From assembly GCF_000745965.1 (NCBI RefSeq), contig NZ_JQKI01000019.1, positions 60,575-124,574 of the forward strand: a stretch of DNA of 64,000 bases, in the 5' to 3' direction. Under the pieces are notes generated by a model. That model was not told the origin of the DNA. It saw only the letters and a program-made list of their open reading frames with translations, and made no database searches. Each line of letters starts with the position of its first letter. Position 1 is the stretch's first letter. A program made the position numbers and the translations under genes. Of this stretch, positions 39,545 through 48,855 are shown piece after piece. Source of the DNA: Edaphobacter aggregans DSM 19364. Lineage in GTDB: Bacteria > Acidobacteriota > Terriglobia > Terriglobales > Acidobacteriaceae.

Positions 39545-42244
39545 TCAGTGGGGTAGCTCGTGGGTGCCTGTGATGTGGAAGGTGGCGGTTGCTCCTGTGC
39601 CTTCGGCGGGTTGCGAGCCTCCGAGGAAGAGGGTGTAGTCGCCAGGGCGGTCGGCGCGGACTCCTTGTTCGTCGACGAAGGAGAGCTGGCGGGCATCAAG
39701 GGTGTAGGTGAGGCGGCGGGTCTGGCCGGGGAGAAGGTGGAGGCGCTGGAAGCCTGCGAGGGCGTAGCGCGGTGCTCCGGAGGTCTGGGGCGGGGTGAGG
39801 TAGAGCTGGGCGACCTCGTCGCCGGCTCGGTTGCCGGTGTTTTTGATGTCGACCTCGATCTGGAGGGGCTGGCCGGCTGAGACGTGGTCGGTGCTGAGCT
39901 TGAGATTCGCGTAGCTGAAGGTGGTGTAGCTGAGGCCGTAGCCGAAGCCGTAGAGAAGCTTGCCCTTGAAGTAGCGATAGGTGCGATTGGCCATCGAGTA
40001 GTCCTCGAAGGGCGGAAGGTCGCTGAGGCCGGCGTAGAAGGTGACGGGGAGGCGGCCCGCGGGGTTGTTTTTGCCGCTGAGGGTCTCGGCGATGGCCTGG
40101 GCGCCGGCCTGTCCGGGGTACCAGGCTTCGAGGATGGCGTCGGCGTTCTGCTGTGCCCACGTGACCGCGAGGGCGGAGCCGTTGAGGAGGACGACGACGA
40201 GGGGCTTGCCTGCGGCTTTGGCGGCTTCGAGGAGTTGCTGCTGCGCTGCGGGCAGGGCGATGTCGGTGCGGTCGCCGCCGGAGAAGCCGGGGAGGTCGAC
40301 GCGCATCTCTTCGCCTTCGAGTTCGGGCGAGAGGCCGACGAATGCGACCACGGCGTCTGCCTGTTTGACGATCTCCATGGCTTGAGCGCGGAGAGGCTCG
40401 ACGGGAGGGACCCACTTGAGGGTGAGGCCTGCGCCGAAGAGGCGGGCCTTGTGGGAGTAGGTGACCTCGAAGGCGTGCGGTTTGGTGTCGCTGAGGTGCA
40501 TGACCGAGCTCTCGGTGGTGGAGCTGTGGTGGTCCTGGGTCTCGTTCGTGGCGAAGGAGGTGATGTTTTTGCCGTCGAGACGGATGGTGATGTGCTCGGC
40601 GTTATTGCAGGGGTAGCAGTGAGCAAGGCTGGCGGTGATGGGGTAGTCGCCGGGTGCGGGCGCCTGGATGGTACCGCTCCAGCGCACGGAGAAGGACTTG
40701 GGGTCGAGCGCGGGCGCGGGCGAGGCGGCGTTCCAGTCGAAGTTGATCTGCGGGTCGACGCGGGTGAGGGCTGGTTTGCCGGTGAGGGTGTCGTTGGCAA
40801 AGTACTCGGCGTGAAGGCCCTGGGTGGAGGAGCCGGAAGCGGTGCGGAACTGGGTGCGTGGGATGACAATGGGGCCACCTTCGGCGTAGGGAGCGCCCTG
40901 CGCGTAGAGGACCTTCGCGGAGCGGAACTCGTGCGCAATGCCGTCGATGGGCATGACGGGATCTTTGGGGACGGCGTTGTAGTTGCCCTCGAGGGCGGAG
41001 AGTTCGGCGGCGTTGGGGCCGATGACGGCGATGGTCTTGATGGTGGGTGCGAGCGGCAGGGTGTCGCGGTCGTTTTTGAGCAGGACCATGGACTCGCGCG
41101 AGGTGCGGAGCGCGAGCGCGGTGTGCGCGGGCGACATGACCTCGGTGAAGGGGAGCGTAGAGTACTTCATCTGCGCGGGTGGATCGAAGAGGCCGAGGCG
41201 CATACGCGCTAGGAAGAGGCGTTCGAGGGAGACGTCGATCTCGCTCTCCTGAATGAGGCCGTCGTGCACGGCTTTCGCGAGGTTCTTGTAGGTGGAGCCG
41301 CAGTTGGTGTCGGTGCCGAGGAGGACGCCTTCGGCGGAGGCGTGCAAGGCGTCGGGGGAGGTGTGGTGAGCCTTGGCTTCGAAGAAGTCGTCGACGGCGC
41401 CGCAGTCAGAGGTGACGAAGCCCTTGAACTTCCACTCGCCGCGGAGGATGTCTTTGAGAAGGAGGTCGCTGGCGCAGGCGGGCTTGCCGTTGACGGCGTT
41501 GTAGGCGCACATGATGGAGTAGGCCTTCCCGTCGACGATGGTGGAGCGGAAGGCGGGGAGGTAGGTGTCCCAGAGGTCGTGCGGGGTGGGATCGACGTTG
41601 AAGCGGTGGCGCTCGCTCTCGGGGCCGCTGTGGACGGCGTAGTGCTTGGGAGTGGCGATGGCGCGGAAGTATTTGGGATCGTCGCCCTGGATGCCTTTGA
41701 CGAAGGCGGCGCCGAGGCGGGCGGTCAGGAAGGGGTCTTCTCCGTAGGTCTCCTGGCCGCGTCCCCAGCGCGGGTCGCGGAAGATGTTGATGTTGGGCGA
41801 CCAGATGGTGAGGCCGTAGTAGATCGAGTGGATGTCGTGCTTCACGGCCTCGTTGTACTTGGCACGGGCCTCGACGGAGACGACCTCGCCGATGTTGCCG
41901 AGCAGGGGCTCGTCGAAGGTGGCGGCCATGCCGATGGCCTGGGGGAAGAGTGTGGCGTAGCCGGAGCGTGCGATTCCGTGGAGGCCCTCGCTCCAGAAGT
42001 CGTAGGCGGGTACGCCGAGGCGGGGGATCGCGGGCGCGGTGTTGACCATCTGGGCGGCCTTCTCGTCGACGGTCATGCGGGATACGAGGTCCTTTGCGCG
42101 CCGCTCGAAGGGGAGGGAGGGGTTCTGGTAGGGCAGGGTGCCGGAGGACTGCGCGGCGCAATGGGCGTGGAGGAGAACGGCGGAAAGGAGAGCGAGGCTG
42201 ACGCGGCGAAGCGGGAGCGAGGCAGAGTTCATTCGGGACCCCAT
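39545..42244 (-). CDS. Glycoside hydrolase family 3 beta-glucosidase/xylosidase with PA14 insert
   Basis: An exported 899-residue GH3 enzyme. A signal peptide (LPLRRVSLALLSAVLLHAH) precedes the TIM-barrel domain (PSLPFERRAKDLVSRMT ... FVTSDCGAVDDFF, with the nucleophile Asp in SDCGAV near residue 280). The second domain contains LKNDRDTLPLAPTIKTIAVI. A PA14-like beta domain is inserted at about residues 470-620 (LHAEYFANDTLTGKPAL), and a fibronectin type III-like domain closes the protein. PA14-containing GH3 enzymes are usually beta-glucosidases or xylosidases acting on plant or microbial glycans. ATG 42232 is a possible alternative start. Not clearly linked to the EPS locus. Confidence 0.9.
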   Translation of the reverse strand: MGSRMNSASLPLRRVSLALLSAVLLHAHCAAQSSGTLPYQNPSLPFERRAKDLVSRMTVDEKAAQMVNTAPAIPRLGVPAYDFWSEGLHGIARSGYATLFPQAIGMAATFDEPLLGNIGEVVSVEARAKYNEAVKHDIHSIYYGLTIWSPNINIFRDPRWGRGQETYGEDPFLTARLGAAFVKGIQGDDPKYFRAIATPKHYAVHSGPESERHRFNVDPTPHDLWDTYLPAFRSTIVDGKAYSIMCAYNAVNGKPACASDLLLKDILRGEWKFKGFVTSDCGAVDDFFEAKAHHTSPDALHASAEGVLLGTDTNCGSTYKNLAKAVHDGLIQESEIDVSLERLFLARMRLGLFDPPAQMKYSTLPFTEVMSPAHTALALRTSRESMVLLKNDRDTLPLAPTIKTIAVIGPNAAELSALEGNYNAVPKDPVMPIDGIAHEFRSAKVLYAQGAPYAEGGPIVIPRTQFRTASGSSTQGLHAEYFANDTLTGKPALTRVDPQINFDWNAASPAPALDPKSFSVRWSGTIQAPAPGDYPITASLAHCYPCNNAEHITIRLDGKNITSFATNETQDHHSSTTESSVMHLSDTKPHAFEVTYSHKARLFGAGLTLKWVPPVEPLRAQAMEIVKQADAVVAFVGLSPELEGEEMRVDLPGFSGGDRTDIALPAAQQQLLEAAKAAGKPLVVVLLNGSALAVTWAQQNADAILEAWYPGQAGAQAIAETLSGKNNPAGRLPVTFYAGLSDLPPFEDYSMANRTYRYFKGKLLYGFGYGLSYTTFSYANLKLSTDHVSAGQPLQIEVDIKNTGNRAGDEVAQLYLTPPQTSGAPRYALAGFQRLHLLPGQTRRLTYTLDARQLSFVDEQGVRADRPGDYTLFLGGSQPAEGTGATATFHITGTHELPH

Positions 42245-42332
42245 ATATTTGTTCCCACGAAATTTATCAGAAGATGGGGTGGATGGATTTGGCGTGCGTT
42301 CAGCTTCCGACAAAAAAGGGCGGCTACCGATG

Positions 42333-42362
42333 GTACCCTCTCGACTCGCGTCGAGAGGGTAC
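42333..42362 (-). terminator. Hairpin terminator after the methyltransferase
   Basis: A perfect 13-bp stem (GTACCCTCTCGAC at 42333-42345, complement at 42350-42362) with a 4-nt loop lies between the methyltransferase stop (42408) and the GH3 start. On the minus strand a run of six T residues follows about 13 nt later, so it probably ends methyltransferase transcripts. Confidence 0.65.
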
Positions 42363-42407
42363 GCATTTAAGGTGGAGGTTCGAACTGCGCCATGAGCGTG
42401 TTCGGAC

Positions 42408-43481
42408 TCAGGGTTTGGCTTCGTAGACGAGGTTGAAGGGGGTCTCGGCGGCGCGGCGGAAGTTGGTGAAGCCCCCAGAGAGGACTACATCGCGCATGCG
42501 GGCTTCGCCTGCTTGCGCGCCCAGGGCGAGGCCGACCTCCTGAGAGCGGGAGGCGGGGGTGCAGATCATGGTTGAGGCGGAGTAGTAGACACGGCCGACG
42601 GGGTTGAGATTGTCCTCGACCTTGTCGTTGGCGAAGGGCTCGACGATCATCCAGGAGCCGTTGGGCGCGAGGGTGGAGCGGACATGTGCGGAGGCTCCGA
42701 CGGGGTCGCCCATGTCGTGGAGGCAGTCGAAGAAGGTGATGAGGTCGTAGTCTTTGCCAGGGTAGTCTTTGGCTGCGGCGACCTCGAAGGTGATGTGGTC
42801 GGCGACTCCTGCTTCTTTTGCTGTCTGGCGGGCCCGCTCGATGGAGGCTGGGTGGTAGTCGAAGCCGAAGAAGGTGGATTTGGGGAAGGCTTTGGCCATG
42901 AGGATGGTTGAGGAGCCGTGGCCGCAGCCGACGTCGGCGACGCGGGCTCCGGATTCGAGCCGCTCCTTGACGCCGGTGAGCGAGGGAATCCATTGAGAGA
43001 TGAGGTTGGCGGCGTAGTTGGGGCGGAAGAAACGCTCGGTGCCCTGGAAGAGCTCGGCGTCGTGCTCGTGCCAGCCGACGCCGCGGCCAGTGCGGAAGGC
43101 GTCGGTGATCTTGGGCGCGTCGCGCATGACGGCGCTGATCATCTGGAAGGCTCCCGGGAGGAAGGCGGGCGAGTCCTCGACGGCGAGGGCGAGGGCCTGT
43201 TCCGGTGGCAGGGTGTAGGTCCTGGTGGCGGGGTTGTAGGCGATGTAGCCGCCGGCGGCGTTGGCGTTGAGCCACTCGCGGACGTAGCGCTCATCGGTAC
43301 TGGTCTTCTGGGCGAGCTGGGCGGGGGTGAGGGGGCCGGCTCCGGCCATGGCTTTGTAAAGACCGAGCTTGTCGCCGACGACAACGAGGGCAGCGTGCAT
43401 GGCGGCGCCCATGTCTTGGACGGCCTGTCCCATAAAGGCGTTGAGTTTGGATTCGTCGATTGCGGGTACTGGGGTTGCCAT
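42408..43481 (-). CDS. SAM-dependent methyltransferase with winged-helix domain
   Basis: A 357-residue class I methyltransferase of the plant-type O-methyltransferase/ubiE-like architecture. The N-terminal 100 residues form a winged-helix domain (MAGAGPLTPAQLAQKTSTDE, then YVREWLNANAAGGYI). The SAM site is ARVADVGCGHGSSTILMAKA, with FFGFDYHPAS and FFDCLHDMGDP following. Such enzymes often act on small aromatic or lipid substrates; the substrate is not assignable. ATG 43481 follows an AGGAGGGATCC ribosome site, so the longer upstream frame is ignored. A hairpin terminator follows. Confidence 0.85.
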   Translation of the reverse strand: MATPVPAIDESKLNAFMGQAVQDMGAAMHAALVVVGDKLGLYKAMAGAGPLTPAQLAQKTSTDERYVREWLNANAAGGYIAYNPATRTYTLPPEQALALAVEDSPAFLPGAFQMISAVMRDAPKITDAFRTGRGVGWHEHDAELFQGTERFFRPNYAANLISQWIPSLTGVKERLESGARVADVGCGHGSSTILMAKAFPKSTFFGFDYHPASIERARQTAKEAGVADHITFEVAAAKDYPGKDYDLITFFDCLHDMGDPVGASAHVRSTLAPNGSWMIVEPFANDKVEDNLNPVGRVYYSASTMICTPASRSQEVGLALGAQAGEARMRDVVLSGGFTNFRRAAETPFNLVYEAKP

Positions 43482-43594
43482 TGGATCCCTCCTGTGGGGG
43501 CCTGGGAGAGTAGCGCGCAGCGGGCGTGGTGCGGCGCGAAGTTGAGTGCAACCTATGTTGCTCCCGGCGTCGGGGAATGGCAAGCGGGAGGGGG

Positions 43595-43816
43595 CTACTT
43601 TTCGGGTGTCGTGCCGGGGGTGGAGTTAACGTCCTCGGGAGAGGGCCGGAGATGTCCTTCCGCGTTCTCGGGCGTATCGGAGCGGACCGAGGTGGGGCCG
43701 GGGCCGGCGGTGGCGGGATTGTCGCCACGGGGACCGGAGGGCTCGATGGCGTGGCGCGTTGTCTCGGGAGACCTGGGATCGACCGGTGTACCAACAGGTT
43801 GCGACTTTGGGGCCAT
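43595..43816 (-). CDS. Small Pro/Ser/Thr-rich hypothetical protein
   Basis: A 73-residue hydrophilic protein without hydrophobic segments (MAPKSQPVGTPVDPRSPETT ... PSPEDVNSTPGTTPEK); it is probably disordered. ATG 43816 has a GAGG tract about 10 nt upstream. I know no family. It lies between the methyltransferase and the divergent rfbB. Opposite-strand open frames overlap it, so coding status rests on its start context and protein-like composition. Confidence 0.45.
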   Translation of the reverse strand: MAPKSQPVGTPVDPRSPETTRHAIEPSGPRGDNPATAGPGPTSVRSDTPENAEGHLRPSPEDVNSTPGTTPEK

Positions 43817-43947
43817 GGAAGGAATCCTCACTGTGTGTTGGAGCGGGCCGGGCTGGCTGCCGTTGCCTGTTAAGACAAAGGCGCGAAATCTCCGGTAGTC
43901 TGTAGCTTGCCGCGCCAAGGGCGCGGGGGGAGGCATCTGGCAAAAGC

Positions 43948-45078
43948 ATGAGCTCGCATCGGACAACGAGTGATCGTAGAGCCCCGATTCTTGTGACTGG
44001 CGGGGCAGGGTTTATCGGCTCGAACTTTGTGCTGGAGTGGCTGGCTGCGGGCAAGGGCCCGCTGGTGAACCTGGACAAGCTGACCTATGCCGGGAATCCG
44101 GAGAACCTGGCCTCTGTGGAGGCAAACTCGGATTATGCGTTCGTGCAGGGGGACATCTGCGATGCGGCGCTGGTGGCTCGGCTGATGGAGGAGCACAGGC
44201 CGCGCGCCGTGGTGCACTTTGCCGCGGAGAGCCACGTGGACCGGTCGATTCTCGGGCCGGAGGCGTTTCTGCGGACCAACATCGACGGAACGTTTACGCT
44301 GCTGCAGGCGGCGCGCACCTACTATGGCTCGCTTGAGGGAGAGGAGCGCGAGGGGTTCCGGTTCCTGCATGTCTCGACCGATGAGGTATATGGGACACTT
44401 GCTCCGGAAGATCCGGCGTTCCGTGAGGAGACGCCGTACGCGCCGAACTCGCCCTATGCGGCGTCGAAGGCGGCGAGCGATCACCTGGTGCGGGCCTGGG
44501 TGCATACGTACGGGTTGCCGGCGATGATTACGAACTGCTCGAACAACTATGGGCCGTACCAGTTTCCGGAGAAGCTGATTCCCCTGATGATTGCGCATGC
44601 GCTGAAGGGGAAGAATCTGCCGGTGTATGGGGATGGCCAGCAGGTTCGCGACTGGCTGTATGTGGTGGATCACTGCCGGGCATTGATGACGGTGCTCGAA
44701 CGGGGCCGCGTGGGCGAGACGTACAACGTGGGCGGAGGCAATCAGCGCAGCAATCTTGAGGTGGTGACGACGCTGTGCGGGCTGCTGGACGAGTTGGTGC
44801 CGGAGTCGAGGTTCCGGCCGCACTTCGAGTTGGTGAAGTTTGTCGAGGACAGGCCGGGGCATGACCGGCGGTACGCGATCGATGCACGGAAGCTGGAGAG
44901 CGAGCTGGGGTGGCGTGCGCAGGAGAGCTTCGAGACGGGACTGCGGAAGACGCTGGAGTGGTACCTGGGGAACGCGGCGTGGGTGGAGCACGTGACCAGC
45001 GGGTCGTATCAGCACTGGGTGAAGCAGAACTATGATGCGCGCACGGCGGCCGCCGTGGTCGCGGAGAGTGCGCGATGA
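43948..45078 (+). CDS. rfbB: dTDP-glucose 4,6-dehydratase
   Basis: Second step of dTDP-L-rhamnose synthesis: dTDP-glucose to dTDP-4-keto-6-deoxyglucose. The 376-residue SDR enzyme has [15 protein letters not shown] (NAD site), [36 protein letters not shown] (YxxxK) and [19 protein letters not shown]. First gene of an rfbB-rfbA-rfbD-VOC-gmhB unit with ATGA-type overlaps; its stop overlaps the rfbA start by 4 nt. Confidence 0.95.
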   Translation: MSSHRTTSDRRAPILVTGGAGFIGSNFVLEWLAAGKGPLVNLDKLTYAGNPENLASVEANSDYAFVQGDICDAALVARLMEEHRPRAVVHFAAESHVDRSILGPEAFLRTNIDGTFTLLQAARTYYGSLEGEEREGFRFLHVSTDEVYGTLAPEDPAFREETPYAPNSPYAASKAASDHLVRAWVHTYGLPAMITNCSNNYGPYQFPEKLIPLMIAHALKGKNLPVYGDGQQVRDWLYVVDHCRALMTVLERGRVGETYNVGGGNQRSNLEVVTTLCGLLDELVPESRFRPHFELVKFVEDRPGHDRRYAIDARKLESELGWRAQESFETGLRKTLEWYLGNAAWVEHVTSGSYQHWVKQNYDARTAAAVVAESAR

Positions 45079-45950
45079 AGGGAATTATTCTCGCGGGTGG
45101 CTCCGGGACGCGGCTTCACCCGGTGACGCAGGCGATCTCAAAGCAGCTGTTGCCGGTGTACGACAAGCCAATGATCTACTATCCGCTGTCGGTGCTGCTG
45201 GCGGCAGGGATACGGGAGATCCTGGTGATCTCGACCCCGGAGGACACACCGCGTTTTCGGCAGCTGCTGGGAACCGGCGAGCAGTGGGGAATCCGGCTGG
45301 AGTATGCGGTGCAGCCGTCGCCGGACGGGCTGGCGCAGGCGTTCCTGATCGGGAGGAAGTTTCTTGCCGGCGGGCCATGCTGCCTGGTGCTCGGCGACAA
45401 CATATTTTATGGGCACGATATGGTGAGGACGCTGCGCTCGGCTGCGGCAAACAGAGAGGGCGCGACGGTGTTTGCCTATCCGGTGCTCGACCCGGAGCGC
45501 TATGGCGTGGTGGAGTTCGACGCGAACCGCAGGGCGATCTCGATTGAGGAGAAGCCTGCGAAGCCGAAGTCGCGCTATGCGGTGACGGGGATCTACTTCT
45601 ATGACTCGCAGGTCGTGGGGGTGGCTGAGGGACTGAAGCCATCGCCGCGAGGTGAGCTGGAGATCACGGATGTGAACCGCTGGTACCTGGAGCGCGGACA
45701 GTTGCGGACCGAGGTGCTGGGGCGAGGGATGGCGTGGCTGGACACGGGAACGCACGACTCGCTGCTGGAGGCGTCGACCTTTATCCAGACGATTGAGAAG
45801 CGGCAGGGGCTGAAGATCGCCTGCCCGGAGGAGATTGTGTACCGGCTGGGGTACATCGACGCCGAGCAGCTGCAGGGCTTAGCGGCGAAGATCGGGAAGA
45901 GCACGTACGGTCAGTATCTGCTGCGTCTGCTGTCGGAGCCGGTGTTCTGA
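45075..45950 (+). CDS. rfbA: Glucose-1-phosphate thymidylyltransferase
   Basis: First step of dTDP-L-rhamnose synthesis: joins glucose 1-phosphate with dTTP. The 291-residue protein shows [63 protein letters not shown] and [10 protein letters not shown], the standard RmlA set with its nucleotide and Mg sites. Overlaps rfbB; rfbD follows after 2 nt. Confidence 0.95.
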   Translation: MKGIILAGGSGTRLHPVTQAISKQLLPVYDKPMIYYPLSVLLAAGIREILVISTPEDTPRFRQLLGTGEQWGIRLEYAVQPSPDGLAQAFLIGRKFLAGGPCCLVLGDNIFYGHDMVRTLRSAAANREGATVFAYPVLDPERYGVVEFDANRRAISIEEKPAKPKSRYAVTGIYFYDSQVVGVAEGLKPSPRGELEITDVNRWYLERGQLRTEVLGRGMAWLDTGTHDSLLEASTFIQTIEKRQGLKIACPEEIVYRLGYIDAEQLQGLAAKIGKSTYGQYLLRLLSEPVF

Positions 45951-45952
45951 GC

Positions 45953-46858
45953 ATGACGGAGCGGATTCTGCTGACGGGAGCGACGGGTCAGGTGGGGTGG
46001 GAGCTGGCGAAGTCTCTGGCGCCGCTGGGCGAGGTTGTGGCGCGGGGGCGCGAGGAGATGGACCTGTCCGATGCGACGTCGGTTCGGGAGAGAATTCGGG
46101 CGGTCGAGCCGCGCTGGATCGTGAATCCGGCGGCATACACGGCGGTGGACAAGGCGGAGAGCGAGCCGGAGCTGGCGTACGCGATCAACCGGGACGCGGT
46201 TCGCGTGATCGGGGAGGAGGCGCGTGCGATCGGGGCGGGGGTGATCCACTTCTCGACCGACTATGTCTTTGAGGGTACTGGAATTACGCCTTATCGGGAG
46301 ACAGACGCGACCCGGCCGGTAAGCGTGTATGGCGCGAGCAAACTGGCGGGGGAAGAGGCGCTGGCTGCGTCAGGGGCTGGTTACCTGATCTTTCGGACGA
46401 GCTGGGTGTACGGAGCACGAGGGAAGAACTTTCTGCTGACGATTCTGAAGGCGGCGCGGGAGCGCGAGAGGCTTCGCGTTGTGGCGGATCAGCACGGCGC
46501 GCCGACGTGGAGCCGCGACCTGGCGAGGATGACGGCGCGGGCGATCGAAAGGGTTGAGGAGTCGGCGGCGGGGAGGGGTTTGAGTGAGGCGCTTGGCCCG
46601 TGGAGCGGCGTGTATCACGCCTCGGGCGCGGGGGAGACGACGTGGCATGGCTTTGCCGGCGAGGCGGTGCGTCTTGCGCGGGAGCGCAACCCGGAGGCGC
46701 GGCTGGCGGAGATTGAGGCGATCACGACGGCCGAGTATCCGACGCCGGCGCGGCGGCCCGCCAACTCGCGGCTGAACTGCGAGAAGCTGGCGGAGAGGTT
46801 CGGGTGGAGGATGATGGACTGGCGTGAGTCGCTACGCGAGGTGATGAAGGAGCTATGA
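45953..46858 (+). CDS. rfbD: dTDP-4-dehydrorhamnose reductase
   Basis: Last step of dTDP-L-rhamnose synthesis (NAD(P)H reduction). The 301-residue SDR enzyme has ILLTGATGQVGWELAKSL, NPAAYTAVDKAESEP, STDYVFEGTG, the YxxxK motif in VYGASKLAGEEAL, and FRTSWVYGARGKNF. Its stop overlaps the start of the VOC gene by 4 nt. With rfbA, rfbB and the convergent rfbC it completes the pathway in one place. Confidence 0.95.
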   Translation: MTERILLTGATGQVGWELAKSLAPLGEVVARGREEMDLSDATSVRERIRAVEPRWIVNPAAYTAVDKAESEPELAYAINRDAVRVIGEEARAIGAGVIHFSTDYVFEGTGITPYRETDATRPVSVYGASKLAGEEALAASGAGYLIFRTSWVYGARGKNFLLTILKAARERERLRVVADQHGAPTWSRDLARMTARAIERVEESAAGRGLSEALGPWSGVYHASGAGETTWHGFAGEAVRLARERNPEARLAEIEAITTAEYPTPARRPANSRLNCEKLAERFGWRMMDWRESLREVMKEL

Positions 46859-47292
46859 GTCAGCTGAAGTTTGACCACATCGGCCTGGTAGTGGCCGATA
46901 TGGCCGATGGGCGGGAGTTTCTGGAGGGGATGTTCGGGATCGACCGCTGGACGCAGGTGTTTGAGGATTCGGGGATCGGAGTATATGTGCAGTTTGGCCG
47001 GACGGCGGAGGGGCCGTGCTATGAGCTGATCTCTCCGCTGGGGGAGGCGAGTCCGGTGACGACGGCGCTGAAGCGCGGGGTCAATATTCTGAACCATGTG
47101 GCGTACCTGACGGCCAATCTGGATGCCGATGCGGAGCGGTTGCAGGCGCGGGGCTCGATCATGGCCGGGCCGGCCAAGCCGGCGGTGGCGTATGACGGAG
47201 CGAGGGTGCAGTTCTGGATTACGCCGCAGAGATTCATGGTGGAGCTGATCGAAGCTCTCGGGCATGAGCATGTGTATGAGGCGAAGGGATGA
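46855..47292 (+). CDS. VOC-superfamily protein
   Basis: A 145-residue single VOC (glyoxalase/epimerase-fold) protein resembling methylmalonyl-CoA epimerase (KFDHIGLVVADMADGREFLE ... NILNHVAYLTANLDADAERL ... MVELIEAL). The His in FDHIG, the His in LNHVAY and the Glu in MVELIE could be metal ligands. Overlapping frames (ATGA) on both sides place it firmly in the rhamnose operon, so a role in sugar or surface-polymer metabolism is more likely than in propionate metabolism; this is inferred. Confidence 0.85.
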   Translation: MSQLKFDHIGLVVADMADGREFLEGMFGIDRWTQVFEDSGIGVYVQFGRTAEGPCYELISPLGEASPVTTALKRGVNILNHVAYLTANLDADAERLQARGSIMAGPAKPAVAYDGARVQFWITPQRFMVELIEALGHEHVYEAKG

Positions 47293-47873
47293 ACAGCGGG
47301 GCGGGAGTCAAGCCGCGGGCAGAGATCAAGCCGCGGGCGCTGTTTCTGGACCGGGATGGCGTGGTGAATGTCGAGGTGGGTTACCTGCACCGAGTGGAGG
47401 ATGTGCGGTTCGTTCCTGGGATCTTCTCACTGTGCCGGACGGCGATGGGGCTGGGATACCGGCTGGTGGTGGTGACGAATCAGGCGGGAATTGCGCGCGG
47501 CTTCTACACGGAGGCAGACTTTGAGGCTCTGATGGTATGGATGCGGGGGGCGCTGCGGGTTGAGGGGGTGGAGCTCGACGCGGTGTATCACTGCCCGTAT
47601 CACCCGGAGCATGGAGTGGGGGAGTACAGGCGCGAACATGAGGACCGGAAGCCTGGGACGGGGATGTTGCGGCGGGCGGCGAGGGAGTTCGGGGTCTCGC
47701 TTGCTGATAGCGTGATGGTGGGGGATCGTTGCAGCGACATTGCGGCGGCGAATAGCGCGGGGCTCAGGGAGGCGTTCCTGGTGGCCGGGACTGAGGGGGC
47801 GGGGTGTGGAGGGCGCTACCTGGCGGTTCGGGATCTGGGCGAGGTTGAACGGTGGCTGCTGGAGCGCGGCTGA
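47289..47873 (+). CDS. gmhB: HAD phosphatase, D-glycero-D-manno-heptose 1,7-bisphosphate phosphatase type
   Basis: A 194-residue HAD-IIIA phosphatase. Motif I FLDRDGVVNVEVGYLHRV with the nucleophile and acid/base Asp, motif II in VTNQAGIARGFY, a zinc-loop with YHCPYHPEHG, and RKPGTGMLRRAAREFGV plus GDRCSDIAAANSAG for motifs III and IV. This matches GmhB, which removes a phosphate in ADP/GDP-heptose synthesis. The zinc loop here shows only one clear Cys-x-His pair, so substrate scope may differ. The other heptose genes are not in the window. Confidence 0.82.
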   Translation: MNSGAGVKPRAEIKPRALFLDRDGVVNVEVGYLHRVEDVRFVPGIFSLCRTAMGLGYRLVVVTNQAGIARGFYTEADFEALMVWMRGALRVEGVELDAVYHCPYHPEHGVGEYRREHEDRKPGTGMLRRAAREFGVSLADSVMVGDRCSDIAAANSAGLREAFLVAGTEGAGCGGRYLAVRDLGEVERWLLERG

Positions 47874-47955
47874 GGGCGCGCCCAGGAACCGATTCAGAAT
47901 GGGACTGGATCTGGTAACGAGCTTGATTCATGGGGAAGATTTAGGCGATACGTTC

Positions 47956-48519
47956 TCATGGGAGGTCGGCGGAGAGGAACGGACTGCCGGCGGCGTCCTT
48001 TGTGCTGACGGAAGGGGTGAGGCTGTCGAGGGCGTCGAGAGGCCAGGCGATGTTGAGGGTGGGGTCATTCCAGAGAATGGAGCGTTCGCCGGCGGGGTAG
48101 TAAGGATTTGTGGTCTTGTAGAGGACTTCGGCGGTCTCGGAGAGCACGAGGAAGCCGTGGGCGAAGCCTTCGGGGATCCAGAGGAGCTCGAGTTCGCCAG
48201 CGTCGTTGCGGGGTTTCAGGTGGAAGCCGGCCCACTTCCCGAAGTCCGGCGAGCTGCGGCGAAGGTCGACGGCGACGTCCCAGATGTGGCCGGAGAGGAC
48301 GCGAACGAGCTTTCCCTGGGGCTTGCCGAGCTGATAATGAAGGCCGCGAAGGACTCCGCGGACCGAGAAAGACTGGTTGTCCTGAACGAAGCTGGTGGGC
48401 AGGCCGACGGAGGCGAAGGCGGAGGCATTGAAGACTTCGGCAAACCAGCCGCGACTGTCGCCAAAGCGTTGGGGCTGAAGCAGTTTGACATCGTGCAGCG
48501 GAGTAGTGATAACTTGCAT
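47956..48519 (-). CDS. rfbC: dTDP-4-dehydrorhamnose 3,5-epimerase
   Basis: Third step of dTDP-L-rhamnose synthesis. The 187-residue cupin-fold epimerase has VKLLQPQRFGDSRGWFAEVF, FVQDNQSFSVRGVLRGLHYQ, GKLVRVLSGHIWDVAVDLR, IPEGFAHGFLVLSETAEVLY and KTTNPYYPAGERSILWNDP, including the catalytic His in RGLHYQ. Unusually it is convergent with the other rhamnose genes, separated by 82 nt with no clear hairpin. ATG 48519 is preferred over the in-frame GTG one codon earlier. Confidence 0.95.
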   Translation of the reverse strand: MQVITTPLHDVKLLQPQRFGDSRGWFAEVFNASAFASVGLPTSFVQDNQSFSVRGVLRGLHYQLGKPQGKLVRVLSGHIWDVAVDLRRSSPDFGKWAGFHLKPRNDAGELELLWIPEGFAHGFLVLSETAEVLYKTTNPYYPAGERSILWNDPTLNIAWPLDALDSLTPSVSTKDAAGSPFLSADLP

Positions 48520-48855
48520 CACAAAAGTTTAGCCCAGCGGAGGTTCACAACCTTGGTATAGAGGTAAAGCGTTGGGCTGAACCCGGGATTCCAAGAAAGT
48601 GCTGTGGTAAAAAGGGAAGGGCCCAGTAGAATAAAGAGGTTGTGCGACTAAATTTCTTTTCTCAGATGTCGATGAAATTGAGAGCTAAGAGTTGAATCAG
48701 CCCAGACGACGGAGCTGAGAGGGCAGAGAGTAGCGATTTTTTGAATTGGTTGTTGGACTTTGAGGTCACTGCCGCGACATTCGCTGCACGACTAACCCGT
48801 ATGACAGAACCACCGCAAGAAGGCGAGGGTAGCGTTATACAGACACGGGATTTCA
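48520..48855. other. Divergent intergenic region, rfbC and sugar transferase
   Basis: A 336-bp gap that must hold both promoters. No gene, hairpin or repeat is recognised, and no promoter pair convincing enough to mark. Confidence 0.45.

Noticed and set aside
39884..41212. 442-codon plus-strand frame opposite the GH3 gene
   Set aside because: No motifs, no ribosome site, and a typical antisense composition. The 470-codon minus-strand frame at 39526-40938 is a +1 shadow of the same gene.
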